Assembly (NCBI GenBank): GCA_003456175.1
Contig: DMPB01000046.1
Span: 1-21,000 of the forward strand
Length of the DNA stretch: 21,000 nucleotides
Direction of reading: 5' to 3'
Source: Chitinophagaceae bacterium
GTDB taxonomy: Bacteria; Bacteroidota; Bacteroidia; Chitinophagales; Chitinophagaceae
Shown here: one piece after another, positions 1 to 6,519 of the stretch
Numbering within the stretch: position 1 is the stretch's first letter
How the letters are laid out: every line of letters starts with the position of its first letter
The notes under the pieces: model-generated
What the model was told of the DNA's origin: nothing
What the model saw: only the letters and a program-made list of their open reading frames with translations
Databases searched by the model: none
Program-made: the position numbers and the translations under genes

Positions 1-52
1 AATAGCAATAAAAAAGCTGTCTCTGATTTGAGACAGCTTTTTTATTGCTATT
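1..52. terminator. Bidirectional hairpin terminator
   Basis: A perfect 23-bp inverted repeat (1-23 and 30-52) encloses a six-base loop. Each outer arm contains an A or T run next to a GC-rich core (GCTGTCTC / GAGACAGC), so it can end transcripts from either side. It lies downstream of the minus-strand group that ends with the YbjQ remnant. The gene to its left is outside the window. Confidence 0.85.
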
Positions 53-116
53 ATATCAGTAAAACACCTTGCGTAAATCAAATACAACAAAAGCGTATTT
101 ACGTAAGTACCCCTAT

Positions 117-285
117 TTATACACTTACAGCAGTTCCCGTGGCTACTACCATGAGCATGCTACCGCCGTTACCCACTGTTTCAAAATCTAGGTCAACGCC
201 AACAATAGCATTGGCGCCAAGCGCTTGTGCTTTTTGTTGTAGTTCGGCCATTGCGTTCAATGGTGTTGGTTGTTGTAATAATCAT
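117..285 (-). pseudogene. YbjQ/UPF0145 (DUF74) family remnant, internally deleted and frameshifted
   Basis: Two pieces of one known family sit in different minus-strand frames. The piece starting at 285 reads [10 protein letters not shown], a typical YbjQ N-terminus. The piece in another frame from about 251 to the stop at 117-119 reads [20 protein letters not shown] and continues with [13 protein letters not shown] and ATGTAV, the conserved YbjQ C-terminus. Family members are about 105 residues. Here roughly 50 central residues are missing, and reading on from the first ATG hits a stop after about 30 codons. The likely event is a deletion of about 150 bases that was not a multiple of three. 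The intact family forms small homo-oligomeric proteins of uncertain function. The remnant is codirectional with msrC, 31 bases downstream of it. A short 44-residue product from 251 is possible but would lack the N-terminal strands. Confidence 0.8.
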
Positions 286-316
286 AAAATGTACTTTTCG
301 TAAATGTACTAAACCT

Positions 317-799
317 TTAAACGTGTGCAGGTTGTATTAAGGTTACAATTTTCTCAAGCCAAGTTTGATCTATTGTATCAAAGGTGTTCAATGCAACGCT
401 ATCAACATCAAGTACGCCCCATACCTCGCCTTGGTGTATCAGCGGTACAACAATTTCACTTTTACTCAAGCTACTGCAAGCAATATGTCCTGGAAATGCT
501 TCAACATCAGGTACAATAAGTGTTTCAGCTTGTGCCCATGCCGTGCCGCAAACACCCTTACCCTTGCGAATGCGAGTACATGCTATAGGCCCCTGAAAAG
601 GGCCAAGTACTAATTCGTCACCTTTTACCAAATAAAATCCTACCCAAAGCCAGCCGAATTGTTCTTTCAAGGCCGCCGCAACATTAGCAAGGTTAGCTAC
701 CAAATCGGTTTCACCAGTGAGTAAGCCTTCAATTTGAGGATACAATGCCTCGTATTGTTCTGTCTTAGAACCTTGTACAATATGTAAATCTTCTGCCAT
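317..799 (-). CDS. msrC: Free methionine-(R)-sulfoxide reductase (GAF domain)
   Basis: A 160-residue, single GAF-domain cytoplasmic enzyme that reduces free methionine-R-sulfoxide to methionine and so repairs oxidised methionine. The hallmark block is present: GPIACTRIRKGKGVCGTAWA, then DVEAFPGHIACSS and SEIVVPL. The cysteines are at residues 74, 84 and 108, with spacings of 10 and 24 that equal those of E. coli fRMsr Cys84, Cys94 and Cys118, so the catalytic and resolving set is complete. WVGFYLV and GVLDVDS match the GAF core strands. Length is normal for the family. The ATG at 799 fits the family N-terminus. It lies 45 bases after the HAD gene on the same strand, with a copy of the interspersed motif in that gap. 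The reductant is probably thioredoxin, inferred from the family. Confidence 0.93.
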   Translation of the reverse strand: MAEDLHIVQGSKTEQYEALYPQIEGLLTGETDLVANLANVAAALKEQFGWLWVGFYLVKGDELVLGPFQGPIACTRIRKGKGVCGTAWAQAETLIVPDVEAFPGHIACSSLSKSEIVVPLIHQGEVWGVLDVDSVALNTFDTIDQTWLEKIVTLIQPAHV

Positions 800-817
800 A
801 AAAAATGTGTTGTATAT

Positions 818-831
818 ACCTTACGGTAAAT
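818..831 (+). repeat. Interspersed palindromic motif, copy 1 (exact)
   Basis: Exact ACCTTACGGTAAAT on the plus strand, extended to TATACCTTACGGTAAATG. It lies in the 45-base gap between the HAD gene and msrC, 18 bases upstream of the msrC start codon. The core TTAC-G-GTAA is a dyad. Confidence 0.85.
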
Positions 832-844
832 GAGCTAACGATGT

Positions 845-1540
845 TTAAAATATATTTTTAAGTGCTTGTAAGTCTGTAACGGTATAAGTGGCATTAACAG
901 TAGGTTTCTTTTGTAAGTGATTCACCCAAACTGTATGCCAACCTGCATTGTTGCCGCCTGCAATATCGGCTTCTTCATTATCGCCAATAATAATACTTTC
1001 TGAAGCAGTTGCATTAGCGGCCTGCAACGCATAGTCGAAAATGGCCTTTTTAGGTTTTAAACTGCCACTAGCTTCGCTTGTTATAACATGTGTGAAAAAA
1101 TGTTTGATGCCGCTATGTCTGATTTTGTGGTGTTGTACCTCTTCAAAACCATTGGTAATAAGGTGTAACGTATAACCTTTCGCTTGCAGATACGTAAGAA
1201 TTTCTACTGTGTAAGGGAATAAAGCTGTGCGTTCAGGTAACCCCGCCAAAAAATCAATCGATAGTTGCTTGCTCAATGCTTCATCGGCTACTTTATCATC
1301 AAGTAAGGTGAACCACATTCGCTTCCATCGTAGTTCTTCTTGCTTTATAAAGCCGTTGGTATAACGTTTCCACAAGCGTTCATTGTGCTGTAAGTACCGT
1401 TCAAAAAAAGTATCAAAATCACTTACGCCACGTGTTTGCAATGCATACTTTTCGTGTAAGTGTTGCAGTGTTAGCCTACTGTTGGTATCAAAATCCCACA
1501 GCGTATGATCTAAATCAAAGAAAAGGTGGCGATAAAGCAT
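845..1540 (-). CDS. HAD-superfamily hydrolase, YjjG-type pyrimidine nucleotidase
   Basis: A 231-residue soluble HAD phosphatase. All four motifs are visible: I, FFDLDHTLWDF (nucleophile Asp9 and acid/base Asp11); II, LITNGF (Thr129); III, a lysine in LKPKKAIFDYAL (about 162-165); IV, IIIGDNEEADIAGG (Asp187, Asp192). DHTLWDF together with an alpha-helical cap between residues 20 and 100 is typical of the YjjG branch, which dephosphorylates pyrimidine nucleoside monophosphates, including non-canonical ones. The exact substrate here is inferred. I chose the ATG at 1540 because family members begin two or three residues before YRHLFFDLDHT. ATGs at 1546 and 1606 are in frame; the longest form would add a 22-residue extension with no family counterpart. 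It is divergent from the dehydrogenase gene and probably cotranscribed with msrC. Confidence 0.88.
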   Translation of the reverse strand: MLYRHLFFDLDHTLWDFDTNSRLTLQHLHEKYALQTRGVSDFDTFFERYLQHNERLWKRYTNGFIKQEELRWKRMWFTLLDDKVADEALSKQLSIDFLAGLPERTALFPYTVEILTYLQAKGYTLHLITNGFEEVQHHKIRHSGIKHFFTHVITSEASGSLKPKKAIFDYALQAANATASESIIIGDNEEADIAGGNNAGWHTVWVNHLQKKPTVNATYTVTDLQALKNIF

Positions 1541-1666
1541 GTTCATACTGCGAATGTCATGTTTTTTTAACTGCCAAATACTGCTGCTATTCGGCTTATC
1601 GGGCATTTAACAGCATCTTTGCGGTAAGTTGCTTTCGAGCGTGTATTCAAGTATAAAATCAATAGT

Positions 1667-2368
1667 ATGCATATTGTTATCACCGGCGCTTCAAAAGGTT
1701 TAGGTAGGGCTATTGCGTTAGCATTTGCCCGTAAGGGCCAACAACATTTCTATTGTTGTGCCCGTAATATAGCGGGGTTAGAAGTGCTAAAAGCCGAGCT
1801 CTTGGCAATCAATCCTGCGCATGTGGTACATATGTTTGCGGTTGATATGGCCCATGAAACATCGGTAAAAAACTTTGCTCATAGTTGTTTAGCTATGGCT
1901 ACTCCCGATATTGTAATTAACAATGCCGGACAGTTTATACCGGGTAATGTACATAATGAAGCCGAAGGTGCCTTACGGCAAATGTTAGACGTTAATTTAA
2001 TGAGTGCATATCACTTAACACGAGCTTTGCTTACTGCCATGATGCAACAGCAAAGCGGGCATATTTTCAACGTTTGTTCTATCGCTTCTTTGGCGGCTTA
2101 CACGGGTGGAGGTGCGTACAGTATCAGCAAATTTGCATTGGCCGGATTGAGTCAAAACTTAAGGGAAGAACTAAAGCCATATGGCATCAAAGTAACGGCT
2201 GTATATCCTGGGGCAGCTTATACCGATAGCTGGATTGGCTCTGGTGTTAGCGAGCAACGTATTATGGAAGCCAACGATATTGCAGCAATGGTTACAGCTG
2301 CCGCAAGCTTATCGCCGCAAGCTTGTGTTGAAAGTATCTTGTTGCAACCGCAACTTGGGCCATTATAA
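1667..2368 (+). CDS. Short-chain dehydrogenase/reductase (SDR, classical)
   Basis: A 233-residue cytoplasmic NAD(P)-dependent oxidoreductase of unknown substrate. The Rossmann glycine motif is TGASKGLG (residues 6-13), the NNAG motif is at 85-88, the catalytic Asn is at 110 (DVNLMSAY), and Ser138, Tyr151 and Lys155 form the active site (GGGAYSISKFAL). An arginine at 33 (CARN), just after the second strand, suggests NADP rather than NAD. The tail after residue 195 is short, with a brief C-terminal region instead of a substrate-binding lobe, so the protein is slightly small for the class. The ATG at 1667 directly precedes the first beta strand. The stop is 49 bases before purD on the same strand with no terminator between, so cotranscription is possible, but no pathway link follows from that. 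Confidence 0.88.
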   Translation: MHIVITGASKGLGRAIALAFARKGQQHFYCCARNIAGLEVLKAELLAINPAHVVHMFAVDMAHETSVKNFAHSCLAMATPDIVINNAGQFIPGNVHNEAEGALRQMLDVNLMSAYHLTRALLTAMMQQQSGHIFNVCSIASLAAYTGGGAYSISKFALAGLSQNLREELKPYGIKVTAVYPGAAYTDSWIGSGVSEQRIMEANDIAAMVTAAASLSPQACVESILLQPQLGPL

Positions 2369-2417
2369 AATTAGAGTTCCTCAATATAACCTTACAAAAA
2401 ATCGTTTGCTTTGCGGC

Positions 2418-3719
2418 ATGAACATTTTACTATTGGGCAGCGGCGGTAGAGAACATGCCCTTGCACATAAAATAGCAGCAAGTAAGCTTTGCAGTCAATT
2501 ATTTATTGCTCCTGGCAATGCAGGTACCCGAACCTGCGGTACCAATGTTGCACTCAATATTAGCAATGCTAACGATGTAGTTCTTTTTTGCGTTGAACAC
2601 GCAATTGATATCGTTGTTGTAGGGCCCGAAGAGCCGCTTGTACATGGCCTGGCCGATGTATTACAACAATCTGAAGCAATCAAAGCGATCAAGCCGAATT
2701 TTTTTGTGGTAGGCCCGGGTGCTTTAGGTGCCCAGCTTGAAGGTAGCAAAGCATTTAGCAAGCAATTTATGCAGCGGCATGGTATACCAACTGCTGCTTA
2801 TGCCGAATTTACTGCCGATAATTACGAGGCAGGCAAAGCCTACATTGCAGCACATAGCTTGCCTATTGTACTAAAAGCCGATGGATTAGCTGCCGGAAAA
2901 GGTGTAGTAATTGCACAAACACATGCCGAAGCGCTAACCACCTTTGAACAAATGATTGTTGGGCAACAGTTTGGCACTGCCAGCAGCAAAGTAGTAATAG
3001 AAGCATTTTTAACAGGCATAGAGGTAAGTGTGTTTGTACTTACTAATGGTAAGCAATACCAAGTAATTGGTCATGCAAAAGATTATAAACGCATTGGCGA
3101 AGGCGATACAGGACCTAATACAGGCGGCATGGGCTGTGTAACGCCAGTACCTTTTATGAACGACGCTTTCATGGAACAAGTTACCAACACCATTATTGAA
3201 CCAACTATACAAGGGCTTGCCGTAGAGGGCATTCCTTACAATGGATTTATATTTTTTGGCTTGATTAAAGTTGGTGAGCAACCTGTGGTAATTGAATACA
3301 ATTGCCGCATGGGCGACCCCGAAACAGAGGTGGTAATGCCACGTCTTCAAACCGATTTGGTAGAGCTCTTCTTGCATATGCACCACCAAACACTCGATAC
3401 TGTAACCATTGCCATGAACGAAGGAGCATTTGCAACAGTAGTTGCAGTTAGTGGCGGCTATCCGGGTAACTATCCAAAAGGGCTGCCCATTACATTTAAC
3501 GAAGTGGCACTCCGCGATATGCCCGCAACAACGGTGTATCATGCAGGTACTACATTGCAACAACAGCAAGTGGTAACGAATGGCGGCAGGGTGCTGGTAG
3601 TTACAAGTTCAGCCACAACTATTACCGATGCTGTAGCTTTAAGCAAGGCTGCCTTACGGCAAATAGAATTCGCAGGCATGAACTACCGTAACGATATTGG
3701 GTACGAGTTCGCTTCGTGA
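2418..3719 (+). CDS. purD: Phosphoribosylamine--glycine ligase (GAR synthetase)
   Basis: A 433-residue ATP-grasp enzyme that joins 5-phosphoribosylamine and glycine to give GAR, the second step of purine synthesis. Motifs run in the family order: N-domain LLLGSGGREHALAHKI (4-19), VVGPEEPLVHGLAD (67-80), ATP-grasp loop LKADGLAAGKGVVIA (152-166), PNTGGMGCVTPVP (233-245), and metal-binding EYNCRMGDPETEVVMPRL (293-310). A C-terminal domain follows. Length is normal. The frame stays open upstream into the dehydrogenase gene, but homology begins exactly at the ATG at 2418. No other purine gene is in the window. The gene ends 171 bases before mreB, and the gap carries a motif copy and a promoter candidate. 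Confidence 0.95.
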   Translation: MNILLLGSGGREHALAHKIAASKLCSQLFIAPGNAGTRTCGTNVALNISNANDVVLFCVEHAIDIVVVGPEEPLVHGLADVLQQSEAIKAIKPNFFVVGPGALGAQLEGSKAFSKQFMQRHGIPTAAYAEFTADNYEAGKAYIAAHSLPIVLKADGLAAGKGVVIAQTHAEALTTFEQMIVGQQFGTASSKVVIEAFLTGIEVSVFVLTNGKQYQVIGHAKDYKRIGEGDTGPNTGGMGCVTPVPFMNDAFMEQVTNTIIEPTIQGLAVEGIPYNGFIFFGLIKVGEQPVVIEYNCRMGDPETEVVMPRLQTDLVELFLHMHHQTLDTVTIAMNEGAFATVVAVSGGYPGNYPKGLPITFNEVALRDMPATTVYHAGTTLQQQQVVTNGGRVLVVTSSATTITDAVALSKAALRQIEFAGMNYRNDIGYEFAS

Positions 3720-3748
3720 AGTTAGTTTTGGCTCGATTTTAGTTACTC

Positions 3749-3762
3749 ATTTACCGTAAGGA
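3749..3762 (-). repeat. Interspersed palindromic motif, copy 2 (13 of 14)
   Basis: The plus strand reads ATTTACCGTAAGGA, so the minus strand matches the consensus except for the first base. It lies in the purD-mreB gap, 30 bases after the purD stop. Confidence 0.8.
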
Positions 3763-3824
3763 ACACACATTCGCCAATAAGTTGTTAACAAGCAAAATAT
3801 TATTGCTGCGATACAATTTTGGGC

Positions 3825-3856
3825 TTTGTTTGTTCGATTTATTTCGTTCACCTTTG
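3825..3856 (+). promoter_or_regulatory. Candidate Bacteroidota-type promoter for mreB
   Basis: A TTTG at 3825-3828 is followed 20 bases later by CACCTTTG at 3849-3856. The Bacteroidota consensus is TTTG at -33 and TAnnTTTG at -7 with about 19 bases between, so the match has one mismatch in the -7 box and spacing one longer. A start of transcription near 3863 would leave a leader of about 28 bases before the mreB ATG. Confidence 0.35.
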
Positions 3857-3890
3857 CACACATTACAAACCCCTCAGGAATACCACATCA

Positions 3891-4916
3891 ATGGGACTTT
3901 TTAACTTTTTTACGCAAGAAATAGCAATGGATTTGGGTACTGCCAATACCCTAATTATATATAACGACGAAGTGGTAGTGAACGAGCCTAGTATCGTAGC
4001 ACTTAACCGCAACAATCCGAAAGAGGTACTCGCCGTAGGTAAGCGTGCCTTAATGATGCATGAAAAAACCCACGAAAGCATTCGCACGGTTCGTCCGTTG
4101 AAAGATGGCGTAATTGCCGATTTCAATGCTGCCGAGCTAATGATTCGTGAGATGATCAAAATGATCTATCCTAAAAAGCCATTATTTCCACCTACGTGGC
4201 GTATGATGATTTGTATACCTAGTAGCATTACCGAGGTAGAAAAACGTGCTGTTCGCGATAGTGCAGAACAGGCCGGTGCTAAAGAGGTATATATGGTACA
4301 CGAACCAATGGCCGCCGCACTAGGTATTGGTATTGATGTTGAAGAACCTGTAGGTAACATGATTATTGATATTGGTGGCGGTACAACCGGTATTACTGTA
4401 ATTGCTTTAGCAGGTATCGTATGCGACCAAAGTATTCGTATTGCTGGCGATGAGTTCACCGCCGATATTATGGAAGCCCTACGCCGCTATCACAGTCTAC
4501 TTATTGGCGAGCGTACCGCCGAACAAATCAAAATTCAGATTGGTGCTGCCATGAAAGATCTTGATAACCCACCCGATGATATTCCGGTGAATGGTCGCGA
4601 CCTTGTAACAGGTATTCCTAAACAAATCATGGTAAGCTATCAAGAAGTGGCCGAAGCACTTGATAAAAGCATCTTTAAAATAGAAGAAGCCATCTTAAAG
4701 GCACTCGAAACCACGCCACCAGAGCTAGCCGCCGATATTTATCGTCGTGGCTTGTATTTAACGGGTGGCGGTGCTTTACTACGTGGTTTAGATAAGCGTT
4801 TGAGCCAAAAAATTAAATTACCAGTGCACATTGCCGACGATCCTTTAAAGAGTGTGGTACGTGGCACCGGAATAGCACTCAAAAATTACCAGCGTTATCC
4901 GTTTGTGATGCGATAA
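3891..4916 (+). CDS. mreB: Rod shape-determining protein MreB (bacterial actin)
   Basis: A 341-residue actin-like ATPase that polymerises on the inner membrane and positions the peptidoglycan elongation machinery. Visible features: a short amphipathic start MGLFNFFTQE for membrane contact, phosphate-1 DLGTANTLI (14-22), IPSSITEVEKRA (109-120), HEPMAAALGIGID (137-149), phosphate-2 DIGGGTTGITVIA (160-172), and the adenosine-site TGGGALLRGLD near residue 305. Length is typical. The start at 3891 is chosen because MGLF is the conserved beginning; the in-frame upstream sequence has no ATG before it. It leads mreC and mreD, but a terminator separates them. The gap to purD suggests its own promoter. 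Confidence 0.96.
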   Translation: MGLFNFFTQEIAMDLGTANTLIIYNDEVVVNEPSIVALNRNNPKEVLAVGKRALMMHEKTHESIRTVRPLKDGVIADFNAAELMIREMIKMIYPKKPLFPPTWRMMICIPSSITEVEKRAVRDSAEQAGAKEVYMVHEPMAAALGIGIDVEEPVGNMIIDIGGGTTGITVIALAGIVCDQSIRIAGDEFTADIMEALRRYHSLLIGERTAEQIKIQIGAAMKDLDNPPDDIPVNGRDLVTGIPKQIMVSYQEVAEALDKSIFKIEEAILKALETTPPELAADIYRRGLYLTGGGALLRGLDKRLSQKIKLPVHIADDPLKSVVRGTGIALKNYQRYPFVMR

Positions 4917-4923
4917 GTAATAT

Positions 4924-4937
4924 ACCTTACGGTAAAT
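4924..4937 (+). repeat. Interspersed palindromic motif, copy 3 (exact)
   Basis: Exact ACCTTACGGTAAAT, extended at the left to TATACC, beginning eight bases after the mreB stop and directly abutting the mreB terminator. Confidence 0.85.
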
Positions 4938-4973
4938 AAAAAATCCCCTCTGTAGCAACGAGGGGATTTTTAT
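4938..4973 (+). terminator. Intrinsic terminator after mreB
   Basis: An inverted repeat AAAATCCCCTC / GAGGGGATTTTT with a nine-base loop (TGTAGCAAC) is followed by a T-rich run. It sits between mreB and mreC, so it should reduce read-through from mreB into mreCD. The A run before the stem also allows termination from the other direction. Confidence 0.85.
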
Positions 4974-5038
4974 AAAGCATCATCATTTTCGCCTAACATT
5001 GCATCAGCAAACAATCGAATTGGTTATAGCACAATTAC

Positions 5039-5887
5039 ATGCGTAATATCTTTCTCTTTATACGTCGTTATTTTACGCTTATCAGCTTTGTATTGCTGCA
5101 AATTTTTGCATGGGCAATGCTTATAAAATACAGCCGTACACACGAAGCTATTTTCGCTAACAATGCCAACGAAGTAACAGGATACGTATCTGGAAAGTAT
5201 AAAACAGTAGAAGACTATTTGTACCTCAAAAAAGCCAATGAAGATTTGGCTGCTGAAAACGCACGGCTAAAAAATATGATGGCAATAAGTTTTCAGGGGC
5301 CTGATAGTACACAACAATTATACATTGATAGCTTATCGAAAGATACTTTAGGCCGTGTACGTAAGTTTTTATGGCTACCAGCTAAAGTGGTAAACAACGA
5401 TGTTAATAATGAAGCGAACTACATTACCCTACATCGCGGTCGTAACCAAGGCGTAGAAAAAGATATGATTGTTGTTGGGCCTAACGGTATTATTGGTAAA
5501 GTAGTGTTGGTAAGCGATAATTATGCTCGTGTAATGAGCTTGCTCAATAGATTTTCGAAAGTTAGTGCCATGCTTAAGAAAGATAATTACAGTGGCATGG
5601 TAGAGTGGGATGGTAAAGACCCCCGATATGTAACATTAAATAACATTAGTAAAAGTGCTAAAGTTGCAAAAGGTGATACGGTAATTACTAGCAATTTAAG
5701 TGAATACCCCGCTGGATTAATGATTGGAACTGTAGCGAATATAACCGCCGAAAAAGCAAGTAATTATTATACCCTTACGGTAAAAACAAGTACTAACTTT
5801 TTCACTTTGCAATATGCTTACGTGGTAGCTAATTTGTTGTATGGCGAGCAAAAACAGTTAGAAGCACAAACCCCGAAAGCACAGTAG
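5039..5887 (+). CDS. mreC: Rod shape-determining protein MreC
   Basis: A 282-residue bitopic inner-membrane protein whose periplasmic part links MreB to the elongasome synthases. Residues 1-10 are basic and cytoplasmic, 11-29 form the single membrane helix (YFTLISFVLLQIFAWAMLI), and about 52-82 form a coiled coil (EDLAAENARLKNMM). A beta-rich domain follows from about 110 to 265, with the family signatures NYITLHRGRNQGVEKDMIVV and GIIGKVV. Length is normal. The ATG at 5039 starts just before the membrane helix. The gap to mreD is three bases, so the two are cotranscribed. Transcription must begin in the 65 bases after the mreB terminator or come from read-through. A 12-of-14 motif copy lies within the gene at 5772-5785. 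Confidence 0.92.
   Translation: MRNIFLFIRRYFTLISFVLLQIFAWAMLIKYSRTHEAIFANNANEVTGYVSGKYKTVEDYLYLKKANEDLAAENARLKNMMAISFQGPDSTQQLYIDSLSKDTLGRVRKFLWLPAKVVNNDVNNEANYITLHRGRNQGVEKDMIVVGPNGIIGKVVLVSDNYARVMSLLNRFSKVSAMLKKDNYSGMVEWDGKDPRYVTLNNISKSAKVAKGDTVITSNLSEYPAGLMIGTVANITAEKASNYYTLTVKTSTNFFTLQYAYVVANLLYGEQKQLEAQTPKAQ
5772..5785 (+). repeat. Motif-like sequence inside mreC (12 of 14)
   Basis: CCCTTACGGTAAAA differs from the consensus at the first and last base; the core CCTTACGGTAAA is intact. It encodes part of Y-T-L-T-V-K. It could be chance plus codon choice. Confidence 0.5.
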
Positions 5888-5890
5888 TAT

Positions 5891-6424
5891 ATGAGCACTT
5901 TGTTAAAAAATATTATACGATTTGTGTTGTTTATTTTGGTGCAAGCTTTTGTACTAGATAAGGTGCCAGCATTACACCAATACGTGAAGCCTGTTTTGTA
6001 TTTTTTATTTGTGCTATGGCTGCCATTTAACTTGCCACGTTTTGGGCTATTGGTTATTGCATTTGTATTTGGGCTGAGTATGGATTATTTCGCAGGTTGG
6101 CCTGGCTTACATGCTGCTCCGTGTGTGTTGATTGCTTATGTACGTCCGTTTTTATTAAATATTTTATTGCCTCAAGAAAGTACGGAGCTGAGTTATGTAG
6201 AACCTAGCATTAAAAGTTTAGGATGGGCACCTTACGCTACTTATGTAGTTATACTCACCTTTTTGCATCATACATACTTGGTATTAATAGAGTGGACGCA
6301 GGTAGGCGATTTTGTGTTCTTTATCGGAAAGGTAATTGCTACTATGGCAGTGAGTTTGTTACTCATTTTCGTTACTGAAATGCTCTTTTTTAGAAAAGCA
6401 AAATTTAGAACTAATGCTGCGTAA
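5891..6424 (+). CDS. mreD: Rod shape-determining protein MreD
   Basis: A 177-residue, very hydrophobic inner-membrane protein with about five membrane helices, for example residues 8-22, 35-65, 115-135 and 145-170. Sequence similarity is weak, as usual for MreD. The assignment rests on length, the hydropathy pattern, FGLSMDYFAGWPGLHAAPCV near residues 56-75 (resembling the conserved D-x-x-x-G-x-x-G-x-x-A region of MreD), and the position three bases after mreC. It works with MreC in the elongasome. The motif copy begins two bases after its stop, and a long hairpin follows. Confidence 0.88.
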   Translation: MSTLLKNIIRFVLFILVQAFVLDKVPALHQYVKPVLYFLFVLWLPFNLPRFGLLVIAFVFGLSMDYFAGWPGLHAAPCVLIAYVRPFLLNILLPQESTELSYVEPSIKSLGWAPYATYVVILTFLHHTYLVLIEWTQVGDFVFFIGKVIATMAVSLLLIFVTEMLFFRKAKFRTNAA

Positions 6425-6426
6425 GC

Positions 6427-6440
6427 ATTTACCGTAAGGT
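6427..6440 (-). repeat. Interspersed palindromic motif, copy 4 (exact)
   Basis: The plus strand reads ATTTACCGTAAGGT, the exact complement of the consensus. It starts two bases after the mreD stop and lies 22 bases before the hairpin stem. Confidence 0.85.
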
Positions 6441-6461
6441 TATTCTATGGTAAGATTCATC

Positions 6462-6506
6462 ATAATCGAATGGGGTTGGTGCAAAGCACCAACCCCATTC
6501 GATTAT
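6462..6506. terminator. Long hairpin between convergent genes, without a T run
   Basis: A perfect 21-bp stem (6462-6482 and 6486-6506) closes a three-base AAA loop, with a GC-rich centre GGGGTTGGTGC / GCACCAACCCC. It sits between mreD (plus) and the transketolase subunit (minus), the usual place for a shared terminator. Neither side has a clear T run after the stem, so termination may depend on the hairpin alone or on Rho. Confidence 0.65.
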
Positions 6507-6519
6507 TGTAAGGTGATCA

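Noticed and set aside
28..303. Open plus-strand frame of 91 codons
   Set aside because: It lies opposite the YbjQ remnant, whose minus-strand translation matches a known family. The plus frame has no homology and begins inside the terminator.
1541..1606. Longer N-terminus for the HAD protein starting at 1606
   Set aside because: The added residues (MPDKPNSSSIWQLKKHDIRS...) have no counterpart in the family; the later ATG fits the conserved start. It cannot be ruled out without start mapping.
3009..3569. Long antisense open frame (186 codons) opposite purD
   Set aside because: purD is full-length with every family motif. The antisense translation is rich in Cys and His with no recognisable domain, as expected of a shadow frame.
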